64,000 bases of DNA. Source: Haloarcula litorea. GTDB lineage: Archaea > Halobacteriota > Halobacteria > Halobacteriales > Haloarculaceae. Below, piece by piece: positions 19,637 through 28,569 of this stretch. Both the position numbers and the translations under genes were made by a program. The stretch's first letter is position 1. Each line of letters starts with the position of its first letter. The stretch spans positions 682,001 through 746,000 of the forward strand of contig NZ_CP119779.1 in assembly GCF_029338195.1 (NCBI RefSeq), read 5' to 3'. Under the pieces are notes generated by a model that saw only the letters and a list, made by a program, of their open reading frames with translations, was not told the origin of the DNA and ran no database searches.

Positions 19637-20259
19637 ACCGGGCCGGGACTGTCCTTCGACGCGGCGGTCGCACCCTGCTGCTCGCCGCCGGCGTGGCGAT
19701 CCTCGCCGCCGCGCTGGTGCCCGGCGTCGCGTCGTCGCTCCCGGTCGCGTGGGCCGTCGCCCTGCTGGGGAACGACTTCTGGCTGGTCGCCGTCGTGGCC
19801 GCCGTCGCGGCCGTCGTCCTCGGCGTCCTCGCCGCCCGACGGGCGGTCGGGTCGGTCGAGCAGGCCGACCCGCCGGCACCGGAGACGGTGCCCGAGACGC
19901 CCCGGCCGGGCGACGACTTCGACGCGTTCGTCGGCGGCGTCCTCCCGCGCGTCCGCGGCCACACGGCCGACACCGGACGCGTCCGGGACGAACTACGGAC
20001 TGCGGCGGTCCGGGTGCAACGACGGAACGACGGCCAGACCCGGGCCGACGCGCAGGCGCGGGTCCGGACGGGGGCCTGGACCGACGACGACGTCGCCGCG
20101 GCGTTTCTCGCCGGGGCGTCCGACCGGCCGACGCTGATCGACCGGGTCGGCCCGCTCCTGTGGGGCGACACCTGGACCCAGTACGCCGCCCGACGGACCG
20201 CGCGAGCGCTGCTCGCCGAAGAGGGGACGGCCGACGGCGAGGGGGGCGACCGACGGTGA
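19633..20259 (+). CDS. Hypothetical membrane protein of the DUF58 operon (possibly DUF7269)
   Basis: 208 residues from the GTG at 19633, which overlaps the previous stop (GTGA). Two N-terminal helices (LLLAAGVAILAAALVPGVAS and WLVAVVAAVAAVVLGVLAA) are followed by a soluble acidic domain containing FDAFVGGVLPRVR and LWGDTWTQYAARR. The position between DUF4129 and DUF58 genes is conserved in haloarchaea as far as I recall, where the family is unnamed or called DUF7269. No function can be assigned. Confidence 0.75.
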   Translation: MNRAGTVLRRGGRTLLLAAGVAILAAALVPGVASSLPVAWAVALLGNDFWLVAVVAAVAAVVLGVLAARRAVGSVEQADPPAPETVPETPRPGDDFDAFVGGVLPRVRGHTADTGRVRDELRTAAVRVQRRNDGQTRADAQARVRTGAWTDDDVAAAFLAGASDRPTLIDRVGPLLWGDTWTQYAARRTARALLAEEGTADGEGGDRR

Positions 20260-21527
20260 CGACGGTCCGGACGACAGGCCGCTGGCGCGGCATCGCCGTC
20301 GTGGCGCTGTTCGCCGTCGCCGTCGGCGTCCTGGCCGACCGACCGGCGGTCCTGCTGGCCGGCGTCGTGGGGGCCGGGTTCGCGGCCTACCCGCACCTCA
20401 CCGGGCCGCCGACGGTCGACCTCGCGCTCGAACGGGCGGTCAGCGACAGCCGGCCCGGCCGCGGCGAGGCGGTGACGGTGACGACGCGGCTGACGAACAC
20501 GGGGTCGAGCACCCTGACGGACGTGCGCGTCCTCGACGGCGTCCCGGCCGTGCTGTCGGTCACGGACGGCAGCCCGCGCCACGCAGCGGTGTTGCGGCCC
20601 GGCGGGACGACCGAGTTCACCTACGCCGTCGACGCCGGCGGCGGCCGCCACCAGTTCGACACGGCGACCGTCGTCGTCCGGAGCCTCTCGGGTGCGCACG
20701 AGGTCGAGACGACCGTCGCCGCCGAGACGGAGCTGGCCGTCGCCGCCGACGGCACGGACGCGCCGCTCCGGCGACAGACCGACCGCCACACCGGCCGCCT
20801 GCCGACCGACCGGGGCGGCAGCGGCGTCGAGTTCCACGCCGTCCGCGAGTACCGTTCCGGGGACCCGCTCTCGCGCGTCGACGCGAAGCGGTGGGCCCGG
20901 ACCGGCGAGCGGACCACCGTCGAGTTCCGCGAGGAGCGGCGGGCCTCGGTCCTCCTGCTGGTCGACGGGCGCGAGCCCGCCCACCGCTCGCGGGCGGCGG
21001 GCGAGCCAAGCGCGGTCGCACACTGCCTGGCCGCCGTCGAGCAGTTCGTCGCGGCGCTGTCGGACACCCGCGACGCCGTCGGCCTCGCCGCGGTCGGCCC
21101 GGCGCTGTGCTGGGAGGCCCCCGGGACCGGCCCGGACCACCGCCGGCGGCTCCGGACGCAGCTGGCGAGCCACCCGAGCCTGTCGGCGCGGCCGCCCGCC
21201 CCGGATGCTGGGGGTGAGCTGGCGACGCAACTGGAGACGCTCCGCGAGCGCCTCGACGGCGGGACGCAGCTGCTCGTCTGCTCGCCGCTGCTGGACGACG
21301 ACGTCGCGGCGGCGATCCGGGAACTCGCGGCCGCCGGGCACCGGACGACGGTGGTCAGCCCCGACGTGACCGGCGACGGGACGCTCGGCCGGCGGACGGC
21401 CGGGCTGGCGCGCTCGCTGCGGCTCACCGACCTGCGGGAGGCCGGCGTCCGGGTCGTCGACTGGGACCCCGAGGAGCCGCTGGGCGCGGTGCTGCTGGCG
21501 GACGCCGAACGGGGGGTCGGCGCGTGA
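20256..21527 (+). CDS. DUF58-domain protein
   Basis: 423 residues from a GTG at 20256 that overlaps the upstream stop. Two hydrophobic helices at the N-terminus are followed by a beta-rich CARDB-like segment (VTVTTRLTNTGSSTLTDVRV). The DUF58 signature FHAVREYRSGDPLSRVDAKR follows, then a von Willebrand A-like domain with VLLLVDGREPAH. DUF58 proteins are thought to work with MoxR ATPases, the likely partner here being the gene at 22458. The operon continues with another 4-bp overlap. Confidence 0.88.
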   Translation: MTTVRTTGRWRGIAVVALFAVAVGVLADRPAVLLAGVVGAGFAAYPHLTGPPTVDLALERAVSDSRPGRGEAVTVTTRLTNTGSSTLTDVRVLDGVPAVLSVTDGSPRHAAVLRPGGTTEFTYAVDAGGGRHQFDTATVVVRSLSGAHEVETTVAAETELAVAADGTDAPLRRQTDRHTGRLPTDRGGSGVEFHAVREYRSGDPLSRVDAKRWARTGERTTVEFREERRASVLLLVDGREPAHRSRAAGEPSAVAHCLAAVEQFVAALSDTRDAVGLAAVGPALCWEAPGTGPDHRRRLRTQLASHPSLSARPPAPDAGGELATQLETLRERLDGGTQLLVCSPLLDDDVAAAIRELAAAGHRTTVVSPDVTGDGTLGRRTAGLARSLRLTDLREAGVRVVDWDPEEPLGAVLLADAERGVGA

Positions 21528-22219
21528 GCCGGCCCGTCGACCACCGCCCGACGCCGCTGGGGAGCCTGCTGGCGGTCCTGCTGGCCGGCGGCGCGGTCGG
21601 CGTGCTCGCGCCCGCCGCCGGCCAGCGGCTCCCGCTCGCCGGGACGGTCCTCGGGCTGGCCTGCCTCCTCGTCGGCGGCCGCTGGGCGAGCCTCCTGGAC
21701 GGCAGCCGCGTCGTCGGCCTGGGGCTCGCGGGTGTCGGCGCGGTCGTCGTCCTCGCGTCGCTCGCTCTGGCCGCCACCGCCCCGCTGTCGGCCGGCCGGC
21801 GGGCGGCACTGCTCGCCGGCCTCGCCGGCGTCGTCCTCGTGGGGCTGGGCGTCTCTCCCCTCCGCGGGCGGCTCGCCCGCCGGCTCCTCTCGGCGGGCCT
21901 CGGTGCGCTCGTCGTCGCCGTCGCGCTGGACGGGGTCTTCCAGCGGACCACCCCCCTCCCGCTGCTGGTCGCCACCGCGGCCGGCGTGGTCGCCTGGGAC
22001 ACCGGCGAGCACGCCGTCGGACTCGGCGAGCAGCTCCGGACCGACGCCGCCACCCGGCGGGTCGAACTGCTCCACGCCGCCGGCTCGGCCGGCTACGGCG
22101 CGGCCCTCGTCGGCGTCGCGCTCCTGCTGTTCGAGCGCGGCCCGACCGGCCTCCCGCTGGCGACGCTCCTGCTCGTCCTCGCCGGTGCAGTGGTGCTGCT
22201 GGCGGCGCTGTATCGGTGA
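21524..22219 (+). CDS. Polytopic membrane protein of the DUF58 operon (possibly DUF7519)
   Basis: 231 residues, almost entirely hydrophobic, with about seven predicted helices and a short cytoplasmic N-terminus. It starts at a GTG overlapping the DUF58 stop and ends the operon. A helix pair around LLHAAGSAGYGAALVGVALLL near the C-terminus is recognisable but no catalytic motif is. The haloarchaeal family at this position has, I believe, been named DUF7519. Function unknown. Confidence 0.72.
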   Translation: MSRPVDHRPTPLGSLLAVLLAGGAVGVLAPAAGQRLPLAGTVLGLACLLVGGRWASLLDGSRVVGLGLAGVGAVVVLASLALAATAPLSAGRRAALLAGLAGVVLVGLGVSPLRGRLARRLLSAGLGALVVAVALDGVFQRTTPLPLLVATAAGVVAWDTGEHAVGLGEQLRTDAATRRVELLHAAGSAGYGAALVGVALLLFERGPTGLPLATLLLVLAGAVVLLAALYR

Positions 22220-22292
22220 GCCGACGCGCGGTCGCGACTGCGAGCCGACCGGGGACAACTCACTTCCGACAGGCGGTCACAGGGCCGCCCGT

Positions 22293-22436
22293 ATGCTCGA
22301 ATCCGACTTCGAGGTCTGTACGGACTGTGGCAACCTCCACATGGAGGGCGGCGCTGCGCCGGATCACGTCGACGAGTGTGCGGTCTGTGGCGGCCGCCTG
22401 GCCGAGGTCGAGCTCGACGACCTGATCGGGCTGTAG
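22293..22436 (+). CDS. Small zinc-ribbon protein
   Basis: A 47-residue acidic protein with two CxxC knuckles, CTDCG at residues 9-13 and CAVCGG at about 31-36, which should bind one zinc ion. Small zinc-ribbon proteins are abundant in haloarchaea and mostly uncharacterised. It lies 73 bp after the DUF58 operon and is convergent with the MoxR gene 21 bp away. A longer upstream open frame is a shadow of the membrane protein gene. Confidence 0.75.
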   Translation: MLESDFEVCTDCGNLHMEGGAAPDHVDECAVCGGRLAEVELDDLIGL

Positions 22437-22457
22437 GCCCGGTCTCGGACGCCGCGG

Positions 22458-23432
22458 CTACACCGGGTCGGTGTAGGCGACGCTCGGTACCTCGACGCGA
22501 TCCAGCAGGTCCTCAACGACCGCTCGCGCGTCGACGTCGTCGACGCGGGCGTCGGCGGTCAGGACCAGCCGGTGTGCGAGTACGGCCGGCGCGACGCCGG
22601 CGACGTGGTCCGGCGTGACGTACCCCCGGCCCTCGACGACGGCCAGCGCGCGGGCCGCCTCGAACAGCCGCTGGGTCGCCCGCGGCGAGACGCCGGTCGC
22701 GACGCGGTCGGCCGAGCGGGTGGCCCGCGCCAGCCGCACGACGTAGTCGCGGACCTCGCCGTCGACGTGGACCGCCTCGGGCACGCGCCTGAGCGCCGCC
22801 GGCGAGACGTTCGTGCGCCGCTGGACCGTCGGCGTGGGGTCGTCGCGGGCGGCCCGGCGGTCTACCAGTTCCCGCTCGCCGGCCGCGTCGGGGTAGCCCA
22901 GACTCGTCTTCACGACGAAGCGGTCGACCTGCGCCTCCGGCAGCGGGAAGGTCCCGTCCTGCTCGATGGGGTTCTGCGTGGCGATGACGAAGAAGGGGTC
23001 GGGCAGCGCGTGGGTCTCCCCGTCGATGGTCACCTGGCCCTCGGCCATCGCCTCCAGCAGCGCGGCCTGGGTCTTCGGGGAGGCGCGGTTGATCTCGTCG
23101 GCCAGCACGACGTTGCCGAAGACCGGGCCGGCGCGAAAGTCGAACTCGCGGTGCCGCTCGTCGAAGACGTACGTCCCCGTGACGTCGGCGGGCAGCAGGT
23201 CCGGCGTGAACTGGATCCGGGAGAAGGAGAGGCCGAGCGCGGCCGCCAGCGAGCGCGCGGTCAGCGTCTTGCCGGTGCCGGGGACGTCCTCAAGCAGGAC
23301 GTGCCCGCGGGCGAGAAAGCCGGCGAGCACCGTCGCCAGGGTCTCGCGGTCGACCACCACGGCGTCCGAGACCGCGTCAAGGACCCTCTCACACTGTTCG
23401 GCCGCCGCCGCGACGTCCGTCTCCGAACTCAT
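22458..23432 (-). CDS. MoxR-family AAA+ ATPase
   Basis: A 324-residue AAA+ ATPase with Walker A EDVPGTGKT (about residue 48), Walker B VVLADEINRASPKTQAALLE, sensor 1 FFVIATQNPIEQDGTFPLPE and an arginine-finger region PEAQVDRF. MoxR ATPases act as chaperones that mature partner complexes, often through VWA-containing proteins. The DUF58 protein at 20256, encoded on the opposite strand, is the evident partner. The gene is monocistronic and convergent with the small zinc-ribbon gene. Confidence 0.92.
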   Translation of the reverse strand: MSSETDVAAAAEQCERVLDAVSDAVVVDRETLATVLAGFLARGHVLLEDVPGTGKTLTARSLAAALGLSFSRIQFTPDLLPADVTGTYVFDERHREFDFRAGPVFGNVVLADEINRASPKTQAALLEAMAEGQVTIDGETHALPDPFFVIATQNPIEQDGTFPLPEAQVDRFVVKTSLGYPDAAGERELVDRRAARDDPTPTVQRRTNVSPAALRRVPEAVHVDGEVRDYVVRLARATRSADRVATGVSPRATQRLFEAARALAVVEGRGYVTPDHVAGVAPAVLAHRLVLTADARVDDVDARAVVEDLLDRVEVPSVAYTDPV

Positions 23433-23546
23433 TACCGACCAGACCGGAAGCCGTGGCTTTGTTATCGCCGTCTTATCTGGATACGGGGACGGGTCGAGCC
23501 GGTGGCCCCGGGCGTGTCGCGTCCGGGCTCACTCGGGGCGAAGGGC

Positions 23547-24485
23547 TCACGTGTCGGGTCGCGAGACGGGCCCGCACAGCGCCTCGAGCCCCTCGCGGAC
23601 CGACACGGTCGGCTCGTAGCCGAGCAGGTCGCGCGCGTCCGAGAGGTCCGCCTCGCTCCGCTCGACGTCGCCCTCGCGGGCCGAGACGTGCTCGATCGGC
23701 ACGTCAGCGCCCGTGACGTCCCTGACCGTCTCGGCGAGCCTATTGATCGAGACGCTCCGGCCGGTCCCGACGTTGAACGGGCGGCCGGTCGCGTCCGTCG
23801 TGGCCGCGAGGCGGTTCGCCCGGACGACGTCGTCGACGTGGACGAAGTCCCGCGTCTGCTCGCCGTCCCCCTCGACCGTCAGCGGCTCGCCGGCCCGGCA
23901 CTGCCGGAGGAAGACGGCGATCACGCCGGCGTACTCCCCGCCCAGCCCCCGCGGGCCGTAGACGTTGAAGTACCGCAGCGGGACCGTCGGGAGGCCGTAC
24001 GTCTCGTCGTAGAACCGCGCGTACTGCTCGTTCAGCCGCTTCTCGAACCCGTACGGGCTCTGCGGGTCGGGCGGGGCGTCCTCGTCGACGGGGACCGAGT
24101 CCGGGTCGCCGTACACCGCGGCGCTGGACGCGAGGACGACCCGCGCGTCCGCGCGCCGGGCGCTGTCCAGCAGCGTGAGCGTCGCCGACCCGTTCAGCTC
24201 GTGGCAGTCGACCGGCTGCTCGACCGACTGGGGGACGCTCACCATCGCGGCCTCGTGGAAGACGAGGTCGACGCCCTCGACCGCTTCGGCGACCGTCGCC
24301 GCCTCCCGGACGTCGCCCTCGACGACCGTCACGCCGTCCGGGAGGTTCGAGCGGTCCCCCGCCGAGAAGTCGTCGAGGACCCGCACGTCGTTGTGCGGGA
24401 CGAGTGCCGCCGCGAGGTGGCTGCCGACGAAGCCGGCCCCACCGGTGATCAGGATCTGACGGCCACTGACGGGCTCTGAGGGCAT
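23547..24485 (-). CDS. UDP-sugar 4-epimerase-like SDR
   Basis: A 312-residue extended SDR with GGAGFVGSH (residues 15-23), SSAAVYGDP (catalytic serine region), YGFEK (YxxxK) and LRYFNVYGPRG, all typical of GalE/WbpP-type nucleotide-sugar epimerases. It probably interconverts UDP-Glc/UDP-Gal or the N-acetyl forms for glycan synthesis. The start MPSEPVSG lies about 33 nt after a TATA-like element on the minus strand. Substrate is unproven. Confidence 0.85.
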   Translation of the reverse strand: MPSEPVSGRQILITGGAGFVGSHLAAALVPHNDVRVLDDFSAGDRSNLPDGVTVVEGDVREAATVAEAVEGVDLVFHEAAMVSVPQSVEQPVDCHELNGSATLTLLDSARRADARVVLASSAAVYGDPDSVPVDEDAPPDPQSPYGFEKRLNEQYARFYDETYGLPTVPLRYFNVYGPRGLGGEYAGVIAVFLRQCRAGEPLTVEGDGEQTRDFVHVDDVVRANRLAATTDATGRPFNVGTGRSVSINRLAETVRDVTGADVPIEHVSAREGDVERSEADLSDARDLLGYEPTVSVREGLEALCGPVSRPDT

Positions 24486-25114
24486 CTCGGTCGGGGACAG
24501 ACGGGTCCGACGCTAAGTTATTCACGGGCCTACGGCCGATGCCCGTCCCTAACCGTTCGGTCGGCTCGCGGCGGCCGTCGGTCGCGGACCGGCCGGTGTC
24601 GGGCCGGGCGACTGCCGGCCGCGCGTCGGGTCCGCGGGAGCGCGGCGCGTCCGACCGGCGTCTCCGATCGGGGCCCCACCCTGGCGGTCCGGAGGCGACG
24701 CTGCCGTCGGCCGGACCCCGTCGGCGCGTTCGGGCTCGGTTATTCGTCGCTTTTCCGACCGCTCACGGGCCGAGAGCCGCTGTCGTGGCAGGCGAAGCAC
24801 GGCCGACGAGCGCGCCGCGGCGTCGCGGGGTAAGGTCCGTGTTCTCCGAGCGAGCGGCGCGGGAGTGATCCCCGCTGCCGGAAAGCCGGTCGTAACAATA
24901 CGCTGACTCGAACATACGACTGACGACAGCGGAGGGGACAGCCCCCTCACTGACGAAACGATGACCCAGACACACGCATCCGAACGTGCCGGTGGTCGCG
25001 CCGGAGAGCCGGGTCCGGCCGCGTCTTCGGCGACGATCGAACCGGCGAGGGAGACGGCGGCCGGTGAGCGCCCCCGCCCACGACCGCCGACAGCGGTCCC
25101 GAGACAGGCCTAGT
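24486..25114. other. Intergenic region with one doubtful short ORF
   Basis: 629 bp between divergent genes. Its left end holds the promoter of the epimerase. The only possible coding feature is a 50-codon plus-strand frame at 24961-25113 (MTQTHASERAGGRAGEPG...), which stops one base before the start of the GT2 gene. It is low in complexity and without homology that I can recognise. It may be a leader ORF or chance in GC-rich DNA. Confidence 0.4.
24515..24524 (-). promoter_or_regulatory. Putative TATA element of the epimerase gene at 24485
   Basis: On the minus strand TGAATAACTT lies about 33 nt upstream of the ATG in otherwise very GC-rich DNA. Confidence 0.45.
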
Positions 25115-26434
25115 ATGTCGGGCGAGATCCAGCCGTCGGCCGGTGTGACCGAGGCCGGCGAGATGGCGACGAACCTGCCGGCGGTCGGACTCGTCGCGAC
25201 CGAGTCGAACGCCGAGTGGATCGCCGCCGAGGTCCTGCGCGTCCACGCGCGCGGGCACCGGGCGATCGTCACCGCGGAACGCGACGCGGACCTCCGGGGG
25301 CTGACCTTCGCTCGACTGCTCGACGCCGAAGTGGTCGACCCGCCGGCGGACTGTGCAGCGGCCGAGAGCGCCCGCGAGCGGCTGCGGGCGTTCGCCCGCC
25401 AGTCCGGCTATCCGGGCCTGGTGTATCACGACGGGCGGGCGGACCCGGTCGACCTCCCCGCGAGCTGTGCGGCCCTCGAGAGCGCCGACGAGTTCGCGGT
25501 CGACGCCCGGCTCGCCTCTCCCGTCGAACCGGAGCCGACGGTGCTGGTGGGGATCCCCGCGTACAACGAGGCGTCGACGATCGGAGCGGTGGTCGAGGCG
25601 GCGGCCGAGCACGCCGACGCGGTCCTCGTCGTCGACGACGGCAGCGACGACGACACCGTCGCCGTCGCTGAGGCGGCCGGCGCGACCGTGTACGAACACG
25701 AGCGAAACGTCGGCTACGGCGGTGCGCTGAAGAGCCTCTTCGAGCAGGCCCGGCGGTGTGGCGCGGATCACCTGGCGATCGTCGACGGCGACGGCCAGCA
25801 CGACCCCGGCGACATCCCGGCCCTCGTCGACCGGCAGCGGGAGACCGACGCGGACCTCGTCATCGGCTGTCGCTTCGGCGAGACGACCGAGACCGAGATG
25901 CCCCGCTACCGGCGGCTCGGGCTGTCCTGTGTCAACCTCTTGACGAACGTCAGTCTCGGCGCGATCAGGCCGTCGACCTGGATCCGGGACACTCAGAGCG
26001 GGTTCCGGGTGTACAGCCGGGCGGCCATCGAGTCCCTCGCCGCCGCCGACTCGCTCGGCGAGAACATGGACGCGAGCACGAACATCCTGTACCACGTCCG
26101 CTCGAACGGCTACCGGATCGAGGAGGTCCCCACCACCATCGACTACGACGTGGAGGAACACAGCAGTCAGAGCCCGATCGAACACGGGCTCACGCTCGTC
26201 GGGAACATCGTCCGGACCGTCGAGCGCGAACACCCCATCCTGACGCTCGGCGTGCCCGGTCTCCTCTGTGTCCTCGTCGGTGCCGTCTTCGGCTACCTGA
26301 CGGTCTTCAACTACGTCCAGTCGGGGAGCTTCCCGCTGGGGCACTCGATCGTGACGGTCGCGTTCCTGCTCGTCGGCGTCTTCTCGGCGTTCACCGCGAT
26401 CATCCTGCACTCGCTCCAGCTGTTCCGGGAGTGA
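25115..26434 (+). CDS. GT2 glycosyltransferase with N-terminal extension and C-terminal membrane helices
   Basis: 439 residues. The GT2 catalytic domain begins near residue 142 (VLVGIPAYNEASTIGAVVEA), with LVVDDGSDDDT and the metal-binding IVDGDGQHDP, and resembles dolichyl-phosphate glucose or mannose synthases. Two C-terminal helices (LTLGVPGLLCVLVGAVFGYL and IVTVAFLLVGVFSAFTAIIL) anchor it. Residues 1-140 form an extra domain with alternating hydrophobic strands (AVGLVATESNAEWIAAEVL) that I do not recognise. The chosen start is the ATG at 25115. The frame stays open further upstream but with non-haloarchaeal composition. It probably charges dolichyl phosphate with a sugar for this locus. 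Confidence 0.85.
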   Translation: MSGEIQPSAGVTEAGEMATNLPAVGLVATESNAEWIAAEVLRVHARGHRAIVTAERDADLRGLTFARLLDAEVVDPPADCAAAESARERLRAFARQSGYPGLVYHDGRADPVDLPASCAALESADEFAVDARLASPVEPEPTVLVGIPAYNEASTIGAVVEAAAEHADAVLVVDDGSDDDTVAVAEAAGATVYEHERNVGYGGALKSLFEQARRCGADHLAIVDGDGQHDPGDIPALVDRQRETDADLVIGCRFGETTETEMPRYRRLGLSCVNLLTNVSLGAIRPSTWIRDTQSGFRVYSRAAIESLAAADSLGENMDASTNILYHVRSNGYRIEEVPTTIDYDVEEHSSQSPIEHGLTLVGNIVRTVEREHPILTLGVPGLLCVLVGAVFGYLTVFNYVQSGSFPLGHSIVTVAFLLVGVFSAFTAIILHSLQLFRE

Positions 26435-26798
26435 TGCCGATAAATATTCGCTTACTTACTGCTAATACACGGAAACAGCGCTCCCCGTTCGGGTAACACG
26501 TGTCGAAATCAGTATTGTACACACTCCTATCGTTCCGCTCGCTCGAGACATATACAGTATACCGGAGGCTGATCTAGTCGCTATCCGGGACGAGACTCCA
26601 CTGCTCCGTGGTTTCGGTGGGAGATCGCGCCCAGGGGGATCCCCGTCAGACGGACAGGCCGCGGGCAGCGAGCGGATCGGCGGTTCGGTCGTCCACGCAC
26701 ACGCGAAAGTCGTTCATAACAAATTACATCTACAGACCACTCCGGAACAGACTCGCTGTGACACCCACTGTCCACCCCGCTCCGTGGAGTGAGTCGGC
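26435..26798. other. Intergenic region, nothing recognised
   Basis: 364 bp with locally AT-rich patches (for example around 26546-26560 and 26714-26730) and no convincing ORF. The second patch may hold the promoter of the wecB gene. Confidence 0.5.
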
Positions 26799-27932
26799 GT
26801 GACGGCGACCGCCGCCTTCGTCCTCGGGACGCGTCCGGAGATCATCAAGCTCGCGCCGGTCATCACCGCCTGTGACCGGCGCGGAGTCCCGACCCACGTG
26901 ATCCACACCGGCCAGCACTACTCGGAGTCCCTCGACGAGGTCTTCTTCGAGCAGCTCGACCTCGATCCGCCCGACGTGAACCTCGGGGTCGGCTCCGGGT
27001 CGCACGGCCGCCAGACCGGCGAGATGCTGATCGGCATCGAGGAGCAGCTGCTGTCGGTCGAGCCCGACGTGCTGTTCGTCCAGGGCGACACGAACTCGAC
27101 GCTGGCCGGGGCCATCGCGGGGAGCAAGCTCGACGTCGAGGTCGCCCACGTCGAGGCCGGGCTGCGGAGCTTCGACCGCGAGATGCCCGAGGAGCGCAAC
27201 CGCGTCCTCGTCGATCACGCGGCCGAGCACCTCCACGCGCCGACCGAGGAGACGGCGACGCGACTGTGCCACGAGGGGCTCCCCGACGACCGCATCACCG
27301 TGACCGGCAACACCGTCGTCGACGCCGTCCGGCTGTCCGACGAGCGGGCGGCGGCGACGAGCACCGTCCTCTCGGAGTTCGGTCTGACGGCCGGCGAGTT
27401 CGGCCTGCTGACCGCTCACCGGGCCGAGAACGTCGACGGCCGCGACCGCTTCGCCGACGTGCTCCGCGGCGTGGCCGCCGCCGCGGAGGAACTGGGCATC
27501 GAGGTGGTCTACCCCGTCCACCCCCGGGCGGCCGACCGGCTGGCCGAGTTCGACCTCGCGGTGCCCGAGGCCATCACGACCGTCGAACCGCTGGACTTCT
27601 TCGACTTCCTGCGCCTGGAGAGCACCGCCGCGCTCGTGTTCACCGACTCCGGCGGCGTCCAGGAGGAGACCTGCATCCTCGGGACGCCCTGCGTGACGCT
27701 GCGGTACGGCACCGAGCGCCCGGAGACGGCGTTCGTCGGGGCCAACTGCGTTGCTGGCTGTCGCCCCCGGGAGATCCGCGCCGGTGCGCGCCGGATGTAC
27801 GGGAAGGCCGGCGACTGGGACTCGCCGTTCGGCGACGGGGACGCGGCCGAGCGGATCCTCGACTGCGTCGGCCTCGACGGTGAGCCGGCGGGACCCGACA
27901 GGCGGGAGCGGACGGTCGAGCCCGGGGAGTAG
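26799..27932 (+). CDS. wecB: UDP-N-acetylglucosamine 2-epimerase (non-hydrolysing)
   Basis: A 377-residue enzyme that interconverts UDP-GlcNAc and UDP-ManNAc in the cytoplasm, feeding ManNAc or ManNAcA residues into the glycan. Family landmarks are GTRPEIIKLAPVI at the N-terminus, HTGQHY, QGDTNSTLAGA, AHVEAGLRSFDREMPEE, TAHRAENVD and TDSGGVQEE. The start is a GTG at 26799. No ATG is available without losing the GTRPE motif. If the UDP-sugar dehydrogenase at 15944 accepts UDP-ManNAc, the two together would make UDP-ManNAcA, but this is inference. Confidence 0.93.
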   Translation: MTATAAFVLGTRPEIIKLAPVITACDRRGVPTHVIHTGQHYSESLDEVFFEQLDLDPPDVNLGVGSGSHGRQTGEMLIGIEEQLLSVEPDVLFVQGDTNSTLAGAIAGSKLDVEVAHVEAGLRSFDREMPEERNRVLVDHAAEHLHAPTEETATRLCHEGLPDDRITVTGNTVVDAVRLSDERAAATSTVLSEFGLTAGEFGLLTAHRAENVDGRDRFADVLRGVAAAAEELGIEVVYPVHPRAADRLAEFDLAVPEAITTVEPLDFFDFLRLESTAALVFTDSGGVQEETCILGTPCVTLRYGTERPETAFVGANCVAGCRPREIRAGARRMYGKAGDWDSPFGDGDAAERILDCVGLDGEPAGPDRRERTVEPGE

Positions 27933-28569
27933 CGACGCCGGCGTCGTTCGAGATCGTCACAATCGTCGTCGACGGACCGAGCACGCCGTAGCGCTCGGTT
28001 TGGGGTCGTCGCGACCGTCGTGGCGATTTCACAGGCGTGAGGGTTCCGCAGACACCGGACGGGACAACGACCGAGTCGAGCTATGGAGAGCCAGGGATCG
28101 ATCCAATTCTCCGATACGCAGGCGAGCACGAGACTGTGAACCGGCGACTCTTTGGGGATGTACATCGCTCCTCCGGATCGGGTTCTCGTCACTGCGAGAC
28201 CAATCGTAAGGTGCTATCGGGACGAGATTCGATCCCTGCTCGTGTGCCGAGCCGACCGGGTTCCCAGTTCGTTCGTCGGGTGAGCGCGATACTCTCTTTC
28301 GGGCGGTAAACCGGATATGAAACTCATCCATCGGTTGAGAAGAGTAGCACGTTGATTCGCCCGAGAGACGGCGAGACAGCGTATGAACACTGTGTGGTGT
28401 GGTCAGTTCGGGACTGATGGAGGCCGGACGCGAGTATCCTCTCGGCTGGTCGTCCCGACACGAGCGACCGAATCCGAAACCGTGGCCAGTAAGTACCGAG
28501 CCCGGGAGAACTTAGCACGACTGCCCCGACCGAGTGGGGGCGGCTCACTGCCACGGGGAACACGCCACG
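27933..28569. other. Intergenic region, nothing recognised
   Basis: 637 bp after wecB. Frames on both strands are short and unlike haloarchaeal proteins. Base composition is lower in GC than the flanks around 28080-28200, which suggests that decayed or inserted sequence is present. No terminal repeats or transposase fragments are visible. Confidence 0.5.

Noticed and set aside
18662-20293. Upstream extension of the dehydrogenase frame on the minus strand (to 20293)
   Set aside because: It is antisense to the DUF4129 operon, is arginine- and proline-rich, and lacks homology. The true start is the ATG at 18661, which begins the Rossmann motif.
20621-22258. Long minus-strand frame opposite the DUF58 operon
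   Set aside because: A mirror frame with no motif. The plus strand has three overlapping genes with recognisable domains.
22572-24479. Long plus-strand frame antisense to the MoxR and epimerase genes
   Set aside because: Composition is that of a high-GC mirror frame (Arg, Val, Asp-rich, no motifs), and the opposite strand has two clear genes.
24961-25113. Short ORF directly before the GT2 gene
   Set aside because: Not called as a gene because of low complexity and lack of recognisable homology. It is kept only as a possible leader ORF in the intergenic entry.
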